A stretch of 64,000 bases of DNA from Raphanus sativus (Eukaryota > Streptophyta > Magnoliopsida > Brassicales > Brassicaceae): NCBI RefSeq assembly GCF_000801105.2, contig NC_079512.1:35915848-35979847 (forward strand), in the 5' to 3' direction. The translations under genes were made by a program, and so were the position numbers. Below the pieces are notes generated by a model, which worked only from the letters and a program-made list of their open reading frames with translations, did no database searches and was not told the origin of the DNA. Position 1 is the stretch's first letter. Each line of letters starts with the position of its first letter. Shown here piece by piece: positions 36,497-48,190 of the stretch.

Positions 36497-37075
36497 TAGG
36501 GGTGGGCACGGAGCGAATATCCGGAATTTTAAGGATATCCGTGATCCGATCCGTGCCTTACGAATATTCGATTTTTCGATCCGATCCGATCCGTAACTCT
36601 TCGGATATCCGGAACATCGGATATCCGCGAATATCCAAAATTTTCCGGATATCCGATTCGATCCGTAAAAAGTAATAAAAAATTAAAAAAATAAATAAAA
36701 ATAAAAAAAGAAGAAAATCTGAAATAAAATAATAATATTTCATTATTTTTTTTATAAAAAATTACATACTTTCAAAATTTTTAATAACTAAATAATTAAT
36801 TTAGTGAATAAAAACATTATAAAACTTATATAAAGATATAAAAGTATGTATATTATATAATTTTATAAACATGTATACATATATATGTATATAACGGATC
36901 AGATCGGATATCCGTTTCTAAAAATATTAGTATTTGTGATTTGCTTCGTCTTTGACGGATATTGGATTTTAGTATTTGCTTCGATTCGTTAAGTTACGGA
37001 TATTCGGATTTTTCGGATCGAATCGGAACGAATAACGGATCGAATCAAAATTTACGGATATTTTGCCCACCCCTA
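36497..37075. mobile_element. hAT-type MITE, 579 bp, with 8-bp target duplication
   Basis: Perfect 12-bp inverted ends TAGGGGTGGGCA are flanked by CCTATCAT on both sides (36489-36496 and 37076-37083). An exact 8-bp duplication is characteristic of hAT transposition. The interior consists of degenerate ATCCGATCC/GGATATCCG words and codes for nothing. Confidence 0.9.
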
Positions 37076-37636
37076 CCTATCATGATTTTGTTATATAATG
37101 AAAATAGATATAAAATGTAAAAATGGAGTTTTGTTTGTGGAAGATGGTTTTAATCTGGTCAGGTTGAGACACGGGAGCAAAGGTGTACTACGAATTATAG
37201 TGGAGAATCCAAAGTACAATGTTACAGAATGGAAATCCATGTGTGATTCCTCATTTCAATGATTCTTTGTCTTTTTGTTTTTACATTATTTTTCTTACTT
37301 TTGGGTAAGATTAGACAGAATCCTCTCATAGAGAACACCACATGCATGTATGAGGTATATTAAATGTGAAGTTATTAGCGGAAAAAGCTCGTAGATAAAC
37401 AATAAATATTGGTTAATGTATCCTCATGGGACTAGTTTAATTCCATCGAAATAGTAAGTCTAAATGTAAAATTTGAAGTTGTAGAAAATTACAAAAGTAT
37501 CATTTATTAACATTACTAATGCTTGTAAATTATAGTACTAAATATGGTCAAAATTTGTATCTACTGCAATTCGATTGTGAGTAATCGCTGAAGTTTAGCG
37601 TGCATCAGTACAATGTTCCACATGCTTGGCTTTATG

Positions 37637-37736
37637 NNNNNNNNNNNNNNNNNNNNNNNNNNNNNNNNNNNNNNNNNNNNNNNNNNNNNNNNNNNNNNNN
37701 NNNNNNNNNNNNNNNNNNNNNNNNNNNNNNNNNNNN
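37637..37736. other. Assembly gap, 100 N
   Basis: Exactly 100 N, a conventional placeholder for a scaffold join, so the true distance is unknown. The frames spanning it are artefacts. Confidence 0.97.
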
Positions 37737-38153
37737 AAAGTATAACAACACTTTAAAAATTGCAGCATTGCACTGGTACTTGCGCTATTATTAACCCGGC
37801 TCTCAATATTCATATGTATACATCAATGATCTTTAATATAGTTCAATATTTTTTTTAACTTGAACCTGTGGAGGGAAACGAAGCTTGAAGGAAGTGAGAA
37901 ATTCAAAAAAGCTTCAGAAAGCTGTTCTCTTATTCAAAAGACGAAAGCAAAAGGAGGGTATAATTTATTAAAGAAAAAACAACATCAAAAGTATGAAACC
38001 AACCAACAATATAAAACCACAACTTGCACCCCTCCTCATCTATTCGATACTTCTTTCATACTAAACCATATTCTTATCACACTAAGTTTGCTTCTCTTCC
38101 TTTACGCTTAAAAAACTTCAACGTCTCAATTTTTTTTTGTGAGTGGTATTGTG

Positions 38154-41100
38154 ATGCGTACAGGGGCTTATACCGTGCACCAGACGCTAACACCAGAGGC
38201 TGCTTCAGTTTTGAAGCAATCTCTAACCTTAGCAAGAAGAAGAGGCCATTCTCAGGTCACTCCTCTTCACGTCGCTTCCACACTTTTAACTTCCACAAGA
38301 TCAAATCTTTTTCGAAGGGCATGTCTCAAATCTCATCCTCTCACATCCCTTGGTCGTCACATAGCACACCCTTCTCTCCATTGCCGAGCTCTCGAGCTCT
38401 GTTTCAACGTTGCCCTCAACAGGCTTCCCACCAATGCAAACCCTCTGTTTCAGACTCAGCCGTCTCTCTCCAACGCCTTGGTCGCAGCACTGAAGAGAGC
38501 ACAGGCTCACCAGAGGAGAGGGTGTGTGGAGCAGCAGAGCCAACAAAACCAACCGTTCTTGGCGGTTAAAGTCGAGCTCGAGCAGCTCGTTGCGTCGATT
38601 CTTGATGATCCTAGTGTGAGCAGAGTGATGAGAGAAGCTGGACTCTCTAGCGTCTTCGTGAAGAGTAACATTGAAGATGATTCCTCTGTTGTTTCCCCTG
38701 TTTTCTATGGCTCTTCTTCCTCCGTTGGTGTATTCTCTTCACCTTGCTCACCTACTTCTAGTGATAACAATCAAGGAGGAGGGACTTTAAGCCCTAACCC
38801 TAGTAAGTTCTTGAACTCTCATCATCACTCCTTTGAGCAGAACCCGTTTTTTCATTCCCCTAAAGGAAAGATCTCTACTCAAGATCAAGCTAGAGAAGAC
38901 GCAAACCCTGTGATTGAAGTGCTTCTAGGGAAGAAGAACAGAGACAAGAGGAACACAGTCATAGTTGGAGACTCTGTGTCTTTAACAGAAGGAGTGGTTT
39001 CAAAACTCATGAGTAGAGTTGAGAGAGGAGAAGTGCCAGATGATTTAAAGCAAACCCATTTCATCAAGTTTCAGTTTTCTCAAGTTGGGTTGAGTTACAT
39101 GAAGAAGGAGGATATAGAGGGACAAGTTAGAGAGCTGAAGAGGAAGATTGATTCTTTCACATCTTGGGGTGGTAAAGGTGTGATTGTATGCCTCGGTGAT
39201 CTGAATTGGGCTGTGTGGAGCGGTCTTAAGAGCTCATCCTCTTCGCATTACAGCGCAGTGGATCATCTAGTGGAGGAGATAGGGAGGTTGGTTTACAATT
39301 ACAGCAACTCAGAAGCTAAAGTTTGGCTTTTGGGGACAGCTTCTTACCAAACATACATGAAGTGTCAAATGAAGCAACCTCCACTTGACGTTCAATGGGC
39401 TCTTCAAGCTGTTTCAGTTCCTTTAGGAGGACTTTCACTAGCCCTCCATGCTGCAAGGTTCCTCTCTTCTTCATATTCTTCTCTGATCATTGAGCACCAA
39501 CTTAGATATTGATACTAAACTTCTTGATGTTTCAGTGGTAAGGGTTATGAGGTGGCTCCTCAAGTGATGGAGATGAAGCCTTTTAGAGTTAAGGAAGAAG
39601 AAGAAGAGGAGGAAGAAGATAAACTCAATTTTTGTGGAGAATGCGCTTTTAACTATGAGAAAGAAGCAAAAGCTTTTATATCAGCTCAACACAAAATCTT
39701 ACCTCCGTGGCTGCAACCTCACGGTGATGCCAACAACATTAACAAAAAGGTACAATGTCTGTTGATTAATGAGTGATCATTCTTTGTTATTGGGGTGTTA
39801 CTCTGTTACTTGAACTAGCTATTTGTTTGTGGGTTTAAGTTTCAGGATGAGTTGAGTGGACTGAGGAAGAAATGGAACCGGTTCTGTCAAGCTATTCACC
39901 ACAAGAAACAGAGCAGCTCTGTTTTACAGGATTCCACAGCCACCGTTTCTTTCGTGGACTCACGTGAATCTAGCTCTGTGGCTAAGTTCAGACGACAGAA
40001 CTCGTGTACTATCGAGTTTAGTTTCGGGAGTAATCATCAAGAATGTCTAAAGAAGAACCTAACCGATAAACTGATGAGTTTAGATGGGTTCAAGATTAGC
40101 AATGATGAAGGTGTGGAAACCAAGATTACTCTTGCACTTGGTCATTCTCCATTTCCATCTGATGTAGAGAACTCTGATGAAGAAGAAGAAGAGCCAGAGA
40201 GAGAGATTGCAATGAGACAATTATCAGAGAAGCTTCACGAGAACATTCCATGGCAAAGTCAAGCTCTTCCTTCAGTCGTTGAAGCAATGGAAGAATCTTT
40301 AAAGAGGAGAGATGTTTGGATGCTGGTTTCGGGGAACGACGTGACTGCGAAAAGAAGATTGGCTCTTACGATCACAACTTCTCTTTTCGGGTCAGTCGAT
40401 AACATGCTCAAGATTAATCTGAGAGCATCCAAGGCAAGTGAAGCTTGCGAGGAGCTGGAGAAGGCGTTGAAGGACCGAGAAGAGGTTGTTGTTTTGATAG
40501 AGAACGTTGATTTAGCTGATGATCGGTTCGGTAAACTCCTCGTTGATCGATTCGAGGCTGGAGATTTGGATGATTCTCAAGGAAAGAGGAGTCAAATGAT
40601 CTTTCTTTTGACGAGAGACGATGATGAATGCATGGAGAACGAACATGTTGTTATACCAAAGATGTTGAAGTGTAAGAACTCAAGTTCTATTTTGGTCAAC
40701 CACAAGAGGAAACATGAATCTGTTGCTGCACCAACGATGATTAAGAGGAAGAATCCGAAAATCCAAGAGGAGGATGTGGCTTGCGAAACAAGCAACATCA
40801 AGAAAGAGTTCTCAAGGCAGCTGAGTTTGGGATCAAATGCTCTAGACCTCAACTTAAGAGTTGATACCGCCGAAGAAGAAGAAGCTAAACCGATCACTCA
40901 AATCTCAAGCGTGTTTCAAGAACGTCTTCTAGGCTCGATCAAGAACCGGTTTGATTTCACAGTTTTATCAAACGAAGATATAACTAAGTTTTTCGTGGAG
41001 AAGTTCGAAGAGTCTTGCGAGGAGATCCTCGGGAAACGGGAAGAGAGATTCAGGTTCACCGTCGACGCTGAATCGATCGAGAAGTTATACAAAGGGTGTG

Positions 41101-41315
41101 GGTTTTGTGCTAACAGTTTGTTCGAAGAGTGGGTGAAAGAAGTTTTTCAAGCGGGTTTATTAACGGTCAAAAACGGCGGGAATGAGGGCATAAGTGTAAT
41201 TAACGTATGTTTGGGAGGTATAGATATGATTGACCAAGGGGAGAAGGTATACGAGGAGGAAGGATTCAAGGGCACTTGTCTACCCAGTAGAATCCAAGTT
41301 TTCTTTAATGGTTAG
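38154..41315 (+). CDS. SMXL4: SMXL4, SMAX1-like Clp-ATPase-related protein
   Basis: Three exons (38154-39457, 39536-39749, 39846-41315) sum to 2988 nt, giving 995 aa against 1017 in Arabidopsis SMXL4 (At4g29920). The N-terminus carries a double Clp-N domain ([34 protein letters not shown]). Next come a first degenerate ATPase part, a middle region with an acidic run, and a second ATPase-like part ([19 protein letters not shown]). The EAR repression motif ALDLNLR lies at about residue 830. In Arabidopsis SMXL3/4/5 act redundantly in phloem formation; they lack the RGKT degron and are not degraded by strigolactone or karrikin signalling. No RGKT is seen here. The ATG at 38154 gives the family start [10 protein letters not shown]; an upstream GTG is not needed. 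Intact. Confidence 0.94.
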
Positions 41316-41817
41316 ATTTGGTTTTAATTTCTGTTTTTATTTTCTATTCATAACCATATGTACGACATACTATGCTAAGTTGCAATTATAATCATATAGT
41401 ATATGTATTAGTTATGACCAAGAAAAGTGGAACTCTTTTTTTTTTTTTTTGTGGAACATTGTGGAACTTGACCGCAATGTTCTTCGGTAAACATATTAAG
41501 CCGTCTCTGCTTCATGATAGAATGTGCTTTTAAACATAGCTTTTTTCCTTTTAATAGCGTTACTTTTTCACTCCATTATCTGACGTATAGTTTTGATAAT
41601 AAGATATTTATACAAAGATCATAAATGCCACGCGTCAAACAACTGTTTTTACTTACTATGTACAAAAGGTAATTTTTTTTACTATATTTTAATTATATTT
41701 TCCAAATTATTTATTTTAATCTTCTTTCTGTTTGCTTAAGAATTCATTGGATTGTAGAAGTGAAAATGTCAGTTTTCAAATCAGAACTGAGATCTACTTA
41801 CATGATATTCATATTAC

Positions 41818-42047
41818 TACTTCTAACAGTAACAACCATAAGTATGAGATAATAGTGTTGGGTTCGGAGTTTTGTAATCTAAAATTTATATATTTTACCT
41901 TTAATATGGTTAATAGATTATAAGCTAAAAGATTACCTCTAATAGTAACAAACATAAGTATGAGATAATAGTGTTGTGTTAGAGTTTTGTAATCTAAAAT
42001 TTATATCTTTTACCTTAAAATGGTTAATAGATATAAGCTAAAATATA
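41818..42047 (+). repeat. Tandem duplication, about 117-bp unit, two copies
   Basis: ACTTCTAACAGTAACAACC at 41818 is repeated as ACCTCTAATAGTAACAAAC at 41935, and similarity continues through ATAAGTATGAGATAATAG and GTTAATAGAT. A few substitutions and small gaps separate the units. Confidence 0.85.
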
Positions 42048-43160
42048 TATTTAGTGTAACACTCTACAAAACTCCAATTACCGAAGATTAGGAATATTGG
42101 ATCCAATATTGGACTACTTCCCTCTAAGAGTGATTTCAAACTATATCACATGTTAAGTGACGTCAGAGCGTTCACAGTTGTCCACAAGATGTTTCGTTAA
42201 TTGCAACCACAACCGATACTTGTTAGCATTGGTGTTTGCAATCCTAGATTTAGAAATATTGGGGATGCAAGCGATGTGATTCAATCTTCTTTTTCTGGAT
42301 TTTATAGACCTGAATCATTTGTAACTAACAACTACGCATTTTACCATGTTTCAGAAAGTTTACGGAGTTAATTCTGTACACTCTATTTTTCTGCATGACA
42401 TCAAGTTTCAATACATTTTACAACAACAAAGAATCAAGAGTAAATTGCACACTGCAAGAATAGCTATGGGGAAAAGGGGGATTATATGGATATTTCAAAG
42501 TCTCTTTGGATATTATGCTACTTGAACTACGCTCAATCGAAGTGTCATTATATACAGTTTCAAGTAGACTCTTCAAAACATTTATTTGTAGAGAAGTCTG
42601 GAACGAATAGAAAGTTACGTATTTTCTTTATTGTTTAGTTTTTTTCTTGAATGAATATTGTTTAGTTTTTGATATTGTTTTCTTAATTAAAGTCATTTAC
42701 CCACCCATATCAGATTTTGTTAGTTTTCAGTTTCCTTAAACCGAGATCTATTTTTTTGCAGAGGGAATTTGTTGAACATTAAATTGAGAGTCAAAATATA
42801 GGTCATCAAGTTAGTAGCTCGGAATATATGTCATTTTTGGTTATGGAAAGAATTTGTCATAATACGTCTCGAAATGTGATTCAGCGTGAGAGGTATATTT
42901 AAATACTGAGTAATTATTATTTGATTGTTGTTCTACTTAAACTGAATTAATGTTATAATGTATGTATGTTTTCTGGTTACATAATGGTGGGAGTGAGATC
43001 ATTGGAAAACCAACAAACCGAGTTTTACTTAAATGAGCTGTGAATGTTTTCTTTCCAGTATCAATTTCTTGTGCTTATTTATTTTTATTTGTATTGATTA
43101 TTATTTTTCTTACTCTTTGGAACTTTGCAAAGTGACATGAGCTTCACTTGATAGAAATCT

Positions 43161-43255
43161 GAGTAGGAAAAGGTTGAGAATGGGGCAAGGATGAGCCATG
43201 AGGAGGAAAAGGTTGAGAAGGGGGCAAAGATGAGCCATGAGGAGGAAAAAGTTAA
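43161..43255 (+). repeat. 39-bp tandem repeat, about 2.4 units, coding-like
   Basis: Units at 43161-43199 and 43200-43238 differ at few positions and a third begins at 43239. The period is 13 codons. One frame reads EEEKVEKGAKMSH repeatedly and ends EAAKKGEE-stop near 43295. Stops just upstream (TGATAG at about 43148) prevent a longer frame, so this may be the broken tail of an old coding region. Confidence 0.65.
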
Positions 43256-45038
43256 GATGGAGAAGACTGAGGCAGCAAAGAAGGGTGAAGAGTAATTTGG
43301 AAGTCTCAGTTTCAGTTGAGAGTAGTAACTAGTTTGTCCATTGTTTCTTCTTAATTGCTTAATATGTGTTTGTTGAACTCCTTTGTAATAAATAACTATG
43401 TCCGTGTGTGTGCTAACAAGAAAAACAAAATAAGATTGCAAAAGAAAAAGAAGTTACTGAGGATTATGTGTAGCCAACTCAATTTGAAGTTTTCTTCAAT
43501 TCAAATCGATAAATTTGAACCTTTTCTACTATTCAACTCATTTTCTTCTACTCTTATTGGTTTTCATGTGGATGCGGTTTTTAGTGTTGCCATAAAAGAA
43601 GATAGACATAAAAAACTTGACTCATATTTTTGGTCTAGTTGTATCTCATGTGCACAAAAACTGAATTTTTATCTGATATATTGTTATAATTTCTCCAATA
43701 TAACCATTTATATATGCCTGATGTAAAGGCATAGAGAAGACCCAAGTAATTTTCTTTCATTTTGTGTTCTAATCAATTTTCTTTTCAAGTTATTTCAAAT
43801 GACCTTTAAAGAGATATGAGTTTATAGATTTGAATTGAGATCTTTATCTTGTTATTAAACATAACTTCAGTTCTGAGAACTTGTTAATAGGTACAACTTT
43901 TGTCTTATCCATGTTTGAGTTATGTATAGATTTTGTATATTATTATATACATGTAGATGAATATTTGATCTTAATTAGTAAATTATATTACATCTATTGT
44001 TCAATCCCTTTGAATACTATGATTAAAAACCCTTTAAATTTCACCTGAAAATACCATCACTGTTATAGTTGATAAAAAAAACGAACTACTTTCCTGGCAC
44101 ATTCACTATCACGATGAAAAAATCCATCAGCATGGTTGATTCCCATTTGCACTCAAAATTTAATTATTATTCGTTACCGATTTATTTGGTATGCTTCTTA
44201 ATTATGTTCTCACTGGTTATGCAGTACCACGACATTGTACCACCCAAACCCAATGATTTTTACAACTACATGAAGTCGATAATGACAAATGATATTGAAG
44301 TCATGTCTTAACTTGTATCTATTCTATGCACAAAACCATACACTTGCATCCAATTTGTTAATGCATAATTCAACAAATTATGCAACTCAGAGTGACTGAC
44401 TCCACATACAGTATGGTGTTTTCATACATTTCTCTTTGATTGTGTGCGTTGTTCAACTCCTTATTTTGCTAACTAGTTTCTGTAGTGATATTTCTTACTG
44501 AAGTTTATTACATTTCCTAATTTAAGAAACTTGAAGCTTTTTTTTAACCCAGCTATTTTTAGGGGTTTCTTTTGTTACGGTAATTAAGTTCGATGATAGT
44601 GAGAACACGAATTTCCAAGGGTAAGTTTAAATCATCAACCCCATAAACAACTTGGAATGAAAAGATGATTTGTTAAATGCCTAAATATGGAATGTGAAAG
44701 ACGTAGCGAAGTGGTTTTCGTAAACTTGTTCTGCAATACAGAGTCTAAATAATATTGTTCTACTATGTCAAAAAGCTGAACTCAAGGTCCGTAGATATCT
44801 CACTTGCCTCTATCCCTGAGAGTCTCTCTTTCATATGTATTACTCAAACATGGGATACACAGAGCCTACACCTCTTTATATCTGAGTATTTCTGAAGAGG
44901 ATCTCCGTCAAAAAAATTATTAGGAATCAAGTAAGGCTATAGTGCAATTTTTCCTATTGAACAACTCAAATTTCATGATAACATAATTCTGATGTATCAA
45001 TTCGATCATACATTTAATACTTATTAATATTCTCGAGA

Positions 45039-46324
45039 TCAGACTCTCGAACACGTAACCTCGAGGCGCATGTGCCCCGGTTTACCATCCATCGTCTTCC
45101 GTACAACCGCCCTATAACGACCTATTGTTGGATCCTCCACGCACTCAAAAGATATGTAGAAGATTGCATTGGCCGCATTGAGCTTATCACGCGGCTCTTT
45201 CTCACCTTCTCCATCAAGAGTTTCCACAACCACATGTTGAGTAATCAAAGGTCGGCAATCCTCAATCTCTGCCGGACTGAGAGGTCCATTCCATTTCGTA
45301 AAGAAGGCAAACTCAGTTAACAGAGTCAGCCACCCGTTTTTCTTGTCACGAAGCTCCGATTGCTCAACCTATGGATAAAAAAAAACATGGAAACATGAAT
45401 GATTTTGTGCATTATATGAATTGACTACAAGACAGAAGAGTTTACCACATAGCAGCCTTGCTGATCTTCGTTAGACAGCCATTTAGGCATTTCACCTTTG
45501 TAATAATCATTTACGGCTCCATCGTTCCACTCATAATCAGCCTCTTCGCTACCTTTTTAACCAGACAGAGAAACAAAACTTATGATAATGGCAGAGGAAG
45601 CCCATTAATTCAATAACCTATGCGGATTAGCTGTTAATTAGACAGATTCATTTTTTATACCTTCCACCCTGCAAATGTGAGTCTCCCACCACAAATTGGG
45701 GACGTGTGTGACTCGATCATCGATATGCTTAACGCAAGTCTCGAAAGTGAGTGGAGAACCGTCGGCTGGATTAACAGCCTCGAATGTTATGAAAGACTTG
45801 GTGAAGGAAAGGTGATGCTGCTCATGTATCTGAATGATAACCTGAAAATCGTAAGCTGTGCCATTCTGAAGATTGTAACAGTAGAGTGCAAGTCTAGAGC
45901 AGAGGCCTCTGTCATAATGAACGCGCCAAGCTGTAGGTTTTATCCTCCTACCAGCAAAAAAAGCCTATACGCACAGATTGCTAATAGTGAATTTAATTAT
46001 AAATACACACAAGTTCAGTGAGAGATCAGAGAAATGAACAAAAGGAAGAGAGCTAAAGATATTACGTACGTTGGCATCTGTAACGTATGTGGACCACCCT
46101 CGATCAGCCGGATCATAGGAGGAGGAGGAGGAGAAAATATGTGTATCGCGAGCTCCTTCAACTCCGCTCGCACCTACATAACCAAGTAATATATTATATA
46201 ACCAATCACTAGCGATGTATGAAAGGAAGCTACAGGCCTATAATTAAGAAGATGATTTGTAAGAAAGAACCTCTGCTGCGAATCGGGCATAGTCAGGATC
46301 ATATTCTGGCGAGGAGTCCCCCAT
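45039..46324 (-). CDS. UPF0725 (DUF626) family protein, minus-strand member
   Basis: Five exons (46271-46324, 46070-46173, 45661-45947, 45446-45552, 45039-45368) join in frame to 882 nt, 293 aa. The start MGDSSPEYDPDYARFAAEV and the end GKPGHMRLEVTCSRV are clear. Conserved family blocks are a CSRLALYCYNLQNGTAYDF core, a WNDGAVNDYYKG segment, and the C-terminal VVRKTMDGKPGHMRLEV, which the plus-strand partner shares. UPF0725 (EMB2204-related) is a Brassicaceae-expanded family of unknown function, often described as cystatin-like in fold; that fold is recalled, not tested. The acceptor of exon 4 is placed at AAAAAG because the later TAG would break the frame. It is transcribed away from its sister gene at 46586. 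No signal peptide is seen. Confidence 0.82.
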
Positions 46325-46585
46325 ATCACCAAAATTGTATTATCTCTTCAAACCCTACTTTCAGATCCCACGAGAAGCAGACCGAAGGAAAGAACACAAC
46401 TGGTTCGAGCGTTTGCGTGGGATTAAAACGGTCTAGGCTTTTTTTTCTCGTTTTTTATTTTATTAAAAATGACGTCGTATTGACGTAGCTAAAGCATCGA
46501 ACCTAATTATTTTATTTTATTTTATTTTATGAAATGAGATTTGAGAGAATTAGGGCAAGCTTGGTCAAGAGAGTTGGAGGAGGTT
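46325..46585. promoter_or_regulatory. Shared promoter region of the UPF0725 pair
   Basis: Only 261 bp separate the two start codons. The interval holds a TGACGTCGTATTGACGT-like double TGACG motif near 46470 and a TTTTA microsatellite (46509-46530). Two-way promoter use is inferred from the spacing. Confidence 0.5.
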
Positions 46586-48190
46586 ATGGAGGATTTTGAG
46601 TTATTGCGGAGGGAAAAAAGAAGGCGAAAGGCTATGCGGCTAAAGTTCGGTCTGGATGATGTTACAGACGATCCCGGTTTCAATACAGAAGGGCTGGCCG
46701 ATGTAATCTCTCTTCGAATATCTTAATCCATGATTTTGCTTGTATATGTATATCAGATTTTGATTACTTAGGTCGTTTTTTTTTTTTGGATTTTCCAGCG
46801 GATGATTTGATGATCTTTTCGATCGGTACTTTTTTTCTTCGTGTTAATTTTGTAGGGTTTTGATGTGGATAACTGTTGCTATCCGTCTAGACTAATTAAG
46901 TCTACCTGGGGCGATCGTTATGACATCGCTCTTTATAGTAGGCTTGGACTCCACTGCCACAATTTTCAGAAGGTATATCATTCTTTATGTTTTTCTTTTC
47001 ATTGCTATTGATGTGGGGCAACTTGGGTAATGCGGGAGAGCAGTCTTAAAGGTTTTTTTTTCTTTATTTATTTAGGATTTTCATATACATTATTCTGCTG
47101 TGTAAAACATTGGAATAAAGACTTTTAGTTTAAAATCACATAACATGATTTTTCTTAAGACAGTTGTTATACCTATATGAGTTTTTATCTTCTTTGTCAA
47201 CTGATCTATGGAACATGGTGAGGTGAAATAAATTATATACCGTGTGTGTTCCACAACGCTTTATGCGCCTTCTTTTGGTTATTTTAAAATGGTGGATTGC
47301 ATGATTTTGTGAGCTATTGTTTTTGCTTTGAGACAGGGAACAAACTTCAAGTTTGTGCGCTGGGAAAAGTATCATCTTACCTCTACTGCATACGACTTCG
47401 TCTATGTAACTTTGGACGCTAAGGATCCTGTGTCTGACTCGGTCTTCTCTTTTCAGACCTTGTTGTGCGATGATTCTTATCCAAACTATCCCGTCAGGTG
47501 GAGTACCTTAGCCTGCAGAATCAAATGTAAGAATATATCACCAACATTTGTTTGGAGTTCTGGTTTATAAAGAACTAACTGTTTATAGAGAACTCTTTTA
47601 AAGGTGATGATGGTGTGGATGAAAGTTGGGACGATACGGCAGTAGATGATTTCTACAAAGATCCAATACCCAAATGGTGTTCTGATGAAGAATTGGCTCG
47701 TGACGATAAAAACTATTATGTGGTACGATCATTGAATCTGCAACTTTTTTTTTAGCTTGCGAAGGCAACTTGTCTGACATGTTAACTAGGCAGGTAACGT
47801 ACATTTTTGTTCTGTGGATCTCATTACAGGTGCAAGAATCAGAGTTGCAGGAATATGACTGGCTACATCTATTCACCGAAATTGCGTTCTACTCGAAAAC
47901 AAAGAACGTAAGTCCTTGAGAGATTATCTGCCAAAAAAAAAAAGAAAAAAGAACTTGAACCTTTTCTTTTGTAGGTATTTACTGCTCCCCCACCCTTGGA
48001 GATCGAGAAGGTGGTTGTAGTAACTAAAGAAGACACAGAAGAAGGGCATGAGAAGCTGAAAGCCCATAATGCCATCTTCTACGTAAGTTACAAGTACAAT
48101 GGTGAATATTCAGGGTGTGCGCGTGATCACCGAGCGGTAATAAGGAAAACAATGGATGGGAAGCCAGGACACATGTATCTTGAAGTTTAG
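46586..48190 (+). CDS. UPF0725 (DUF626) family protein, plus-strand member
   Basis: Six exons (46586-46702, 46856-46972, 47337-47526, 47604-47722, 47830-47907, 47975-48190) join in frame to 837 nt, 278 aa. It parallels its sister: YDIALYSRLGLHCHNFQKGT against DRGLCSRLALYCYNLQNGT, WDDTAVDDFYKD against WNDGAVNDYYKG, and the tail RAVIRKTMDGKPGHMYLEV. The N-terminus is different, being charged and basic (RREKRRRKAM), perhaps a nuclear signal. The first in-frame ATG is at 46586; the longer frame from 46541 begins with TTG and was not chosen. One extra intron divides the region equivalent to the sister's last exon. Function is unknown. Confidence 0.82.

Larger units (their letters stand above)
41316..45038. 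other. Gene-poor intergenic region
   Basis: No gene supported over 3.7 kb. Two tandem repeats are listed separately. The frames at 43355-43726 and 44069-44311 show no domain and have the composition of surrounding DNA. Confidence 0.6.

Noticed and set aside
36497..37075. GGATATCCG-rich stretch as a satellite or regulatory array
   Set aside because: Its perfect inverted ends and 8-bp target duplication make it a transposon; the words are its degenerate interior.
37595..37813. Frames spanning the N run
   Set aside because: They exist only because N codons are not stops.
43355..44311. Frames of 123 and 80 codons after the 39-bp repeat
   Set aside because: Low-complexity composition and no family resemblance; the 80-codon frame has a hydrophobic stretch, but this is common by chance in T-rich DNA.
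46541..46585. Longer N-terminus for the plus-strand UPF0725 gene
   Set aside because: It would start with TTG; the ATG at 46586 is in frame and sufficient.
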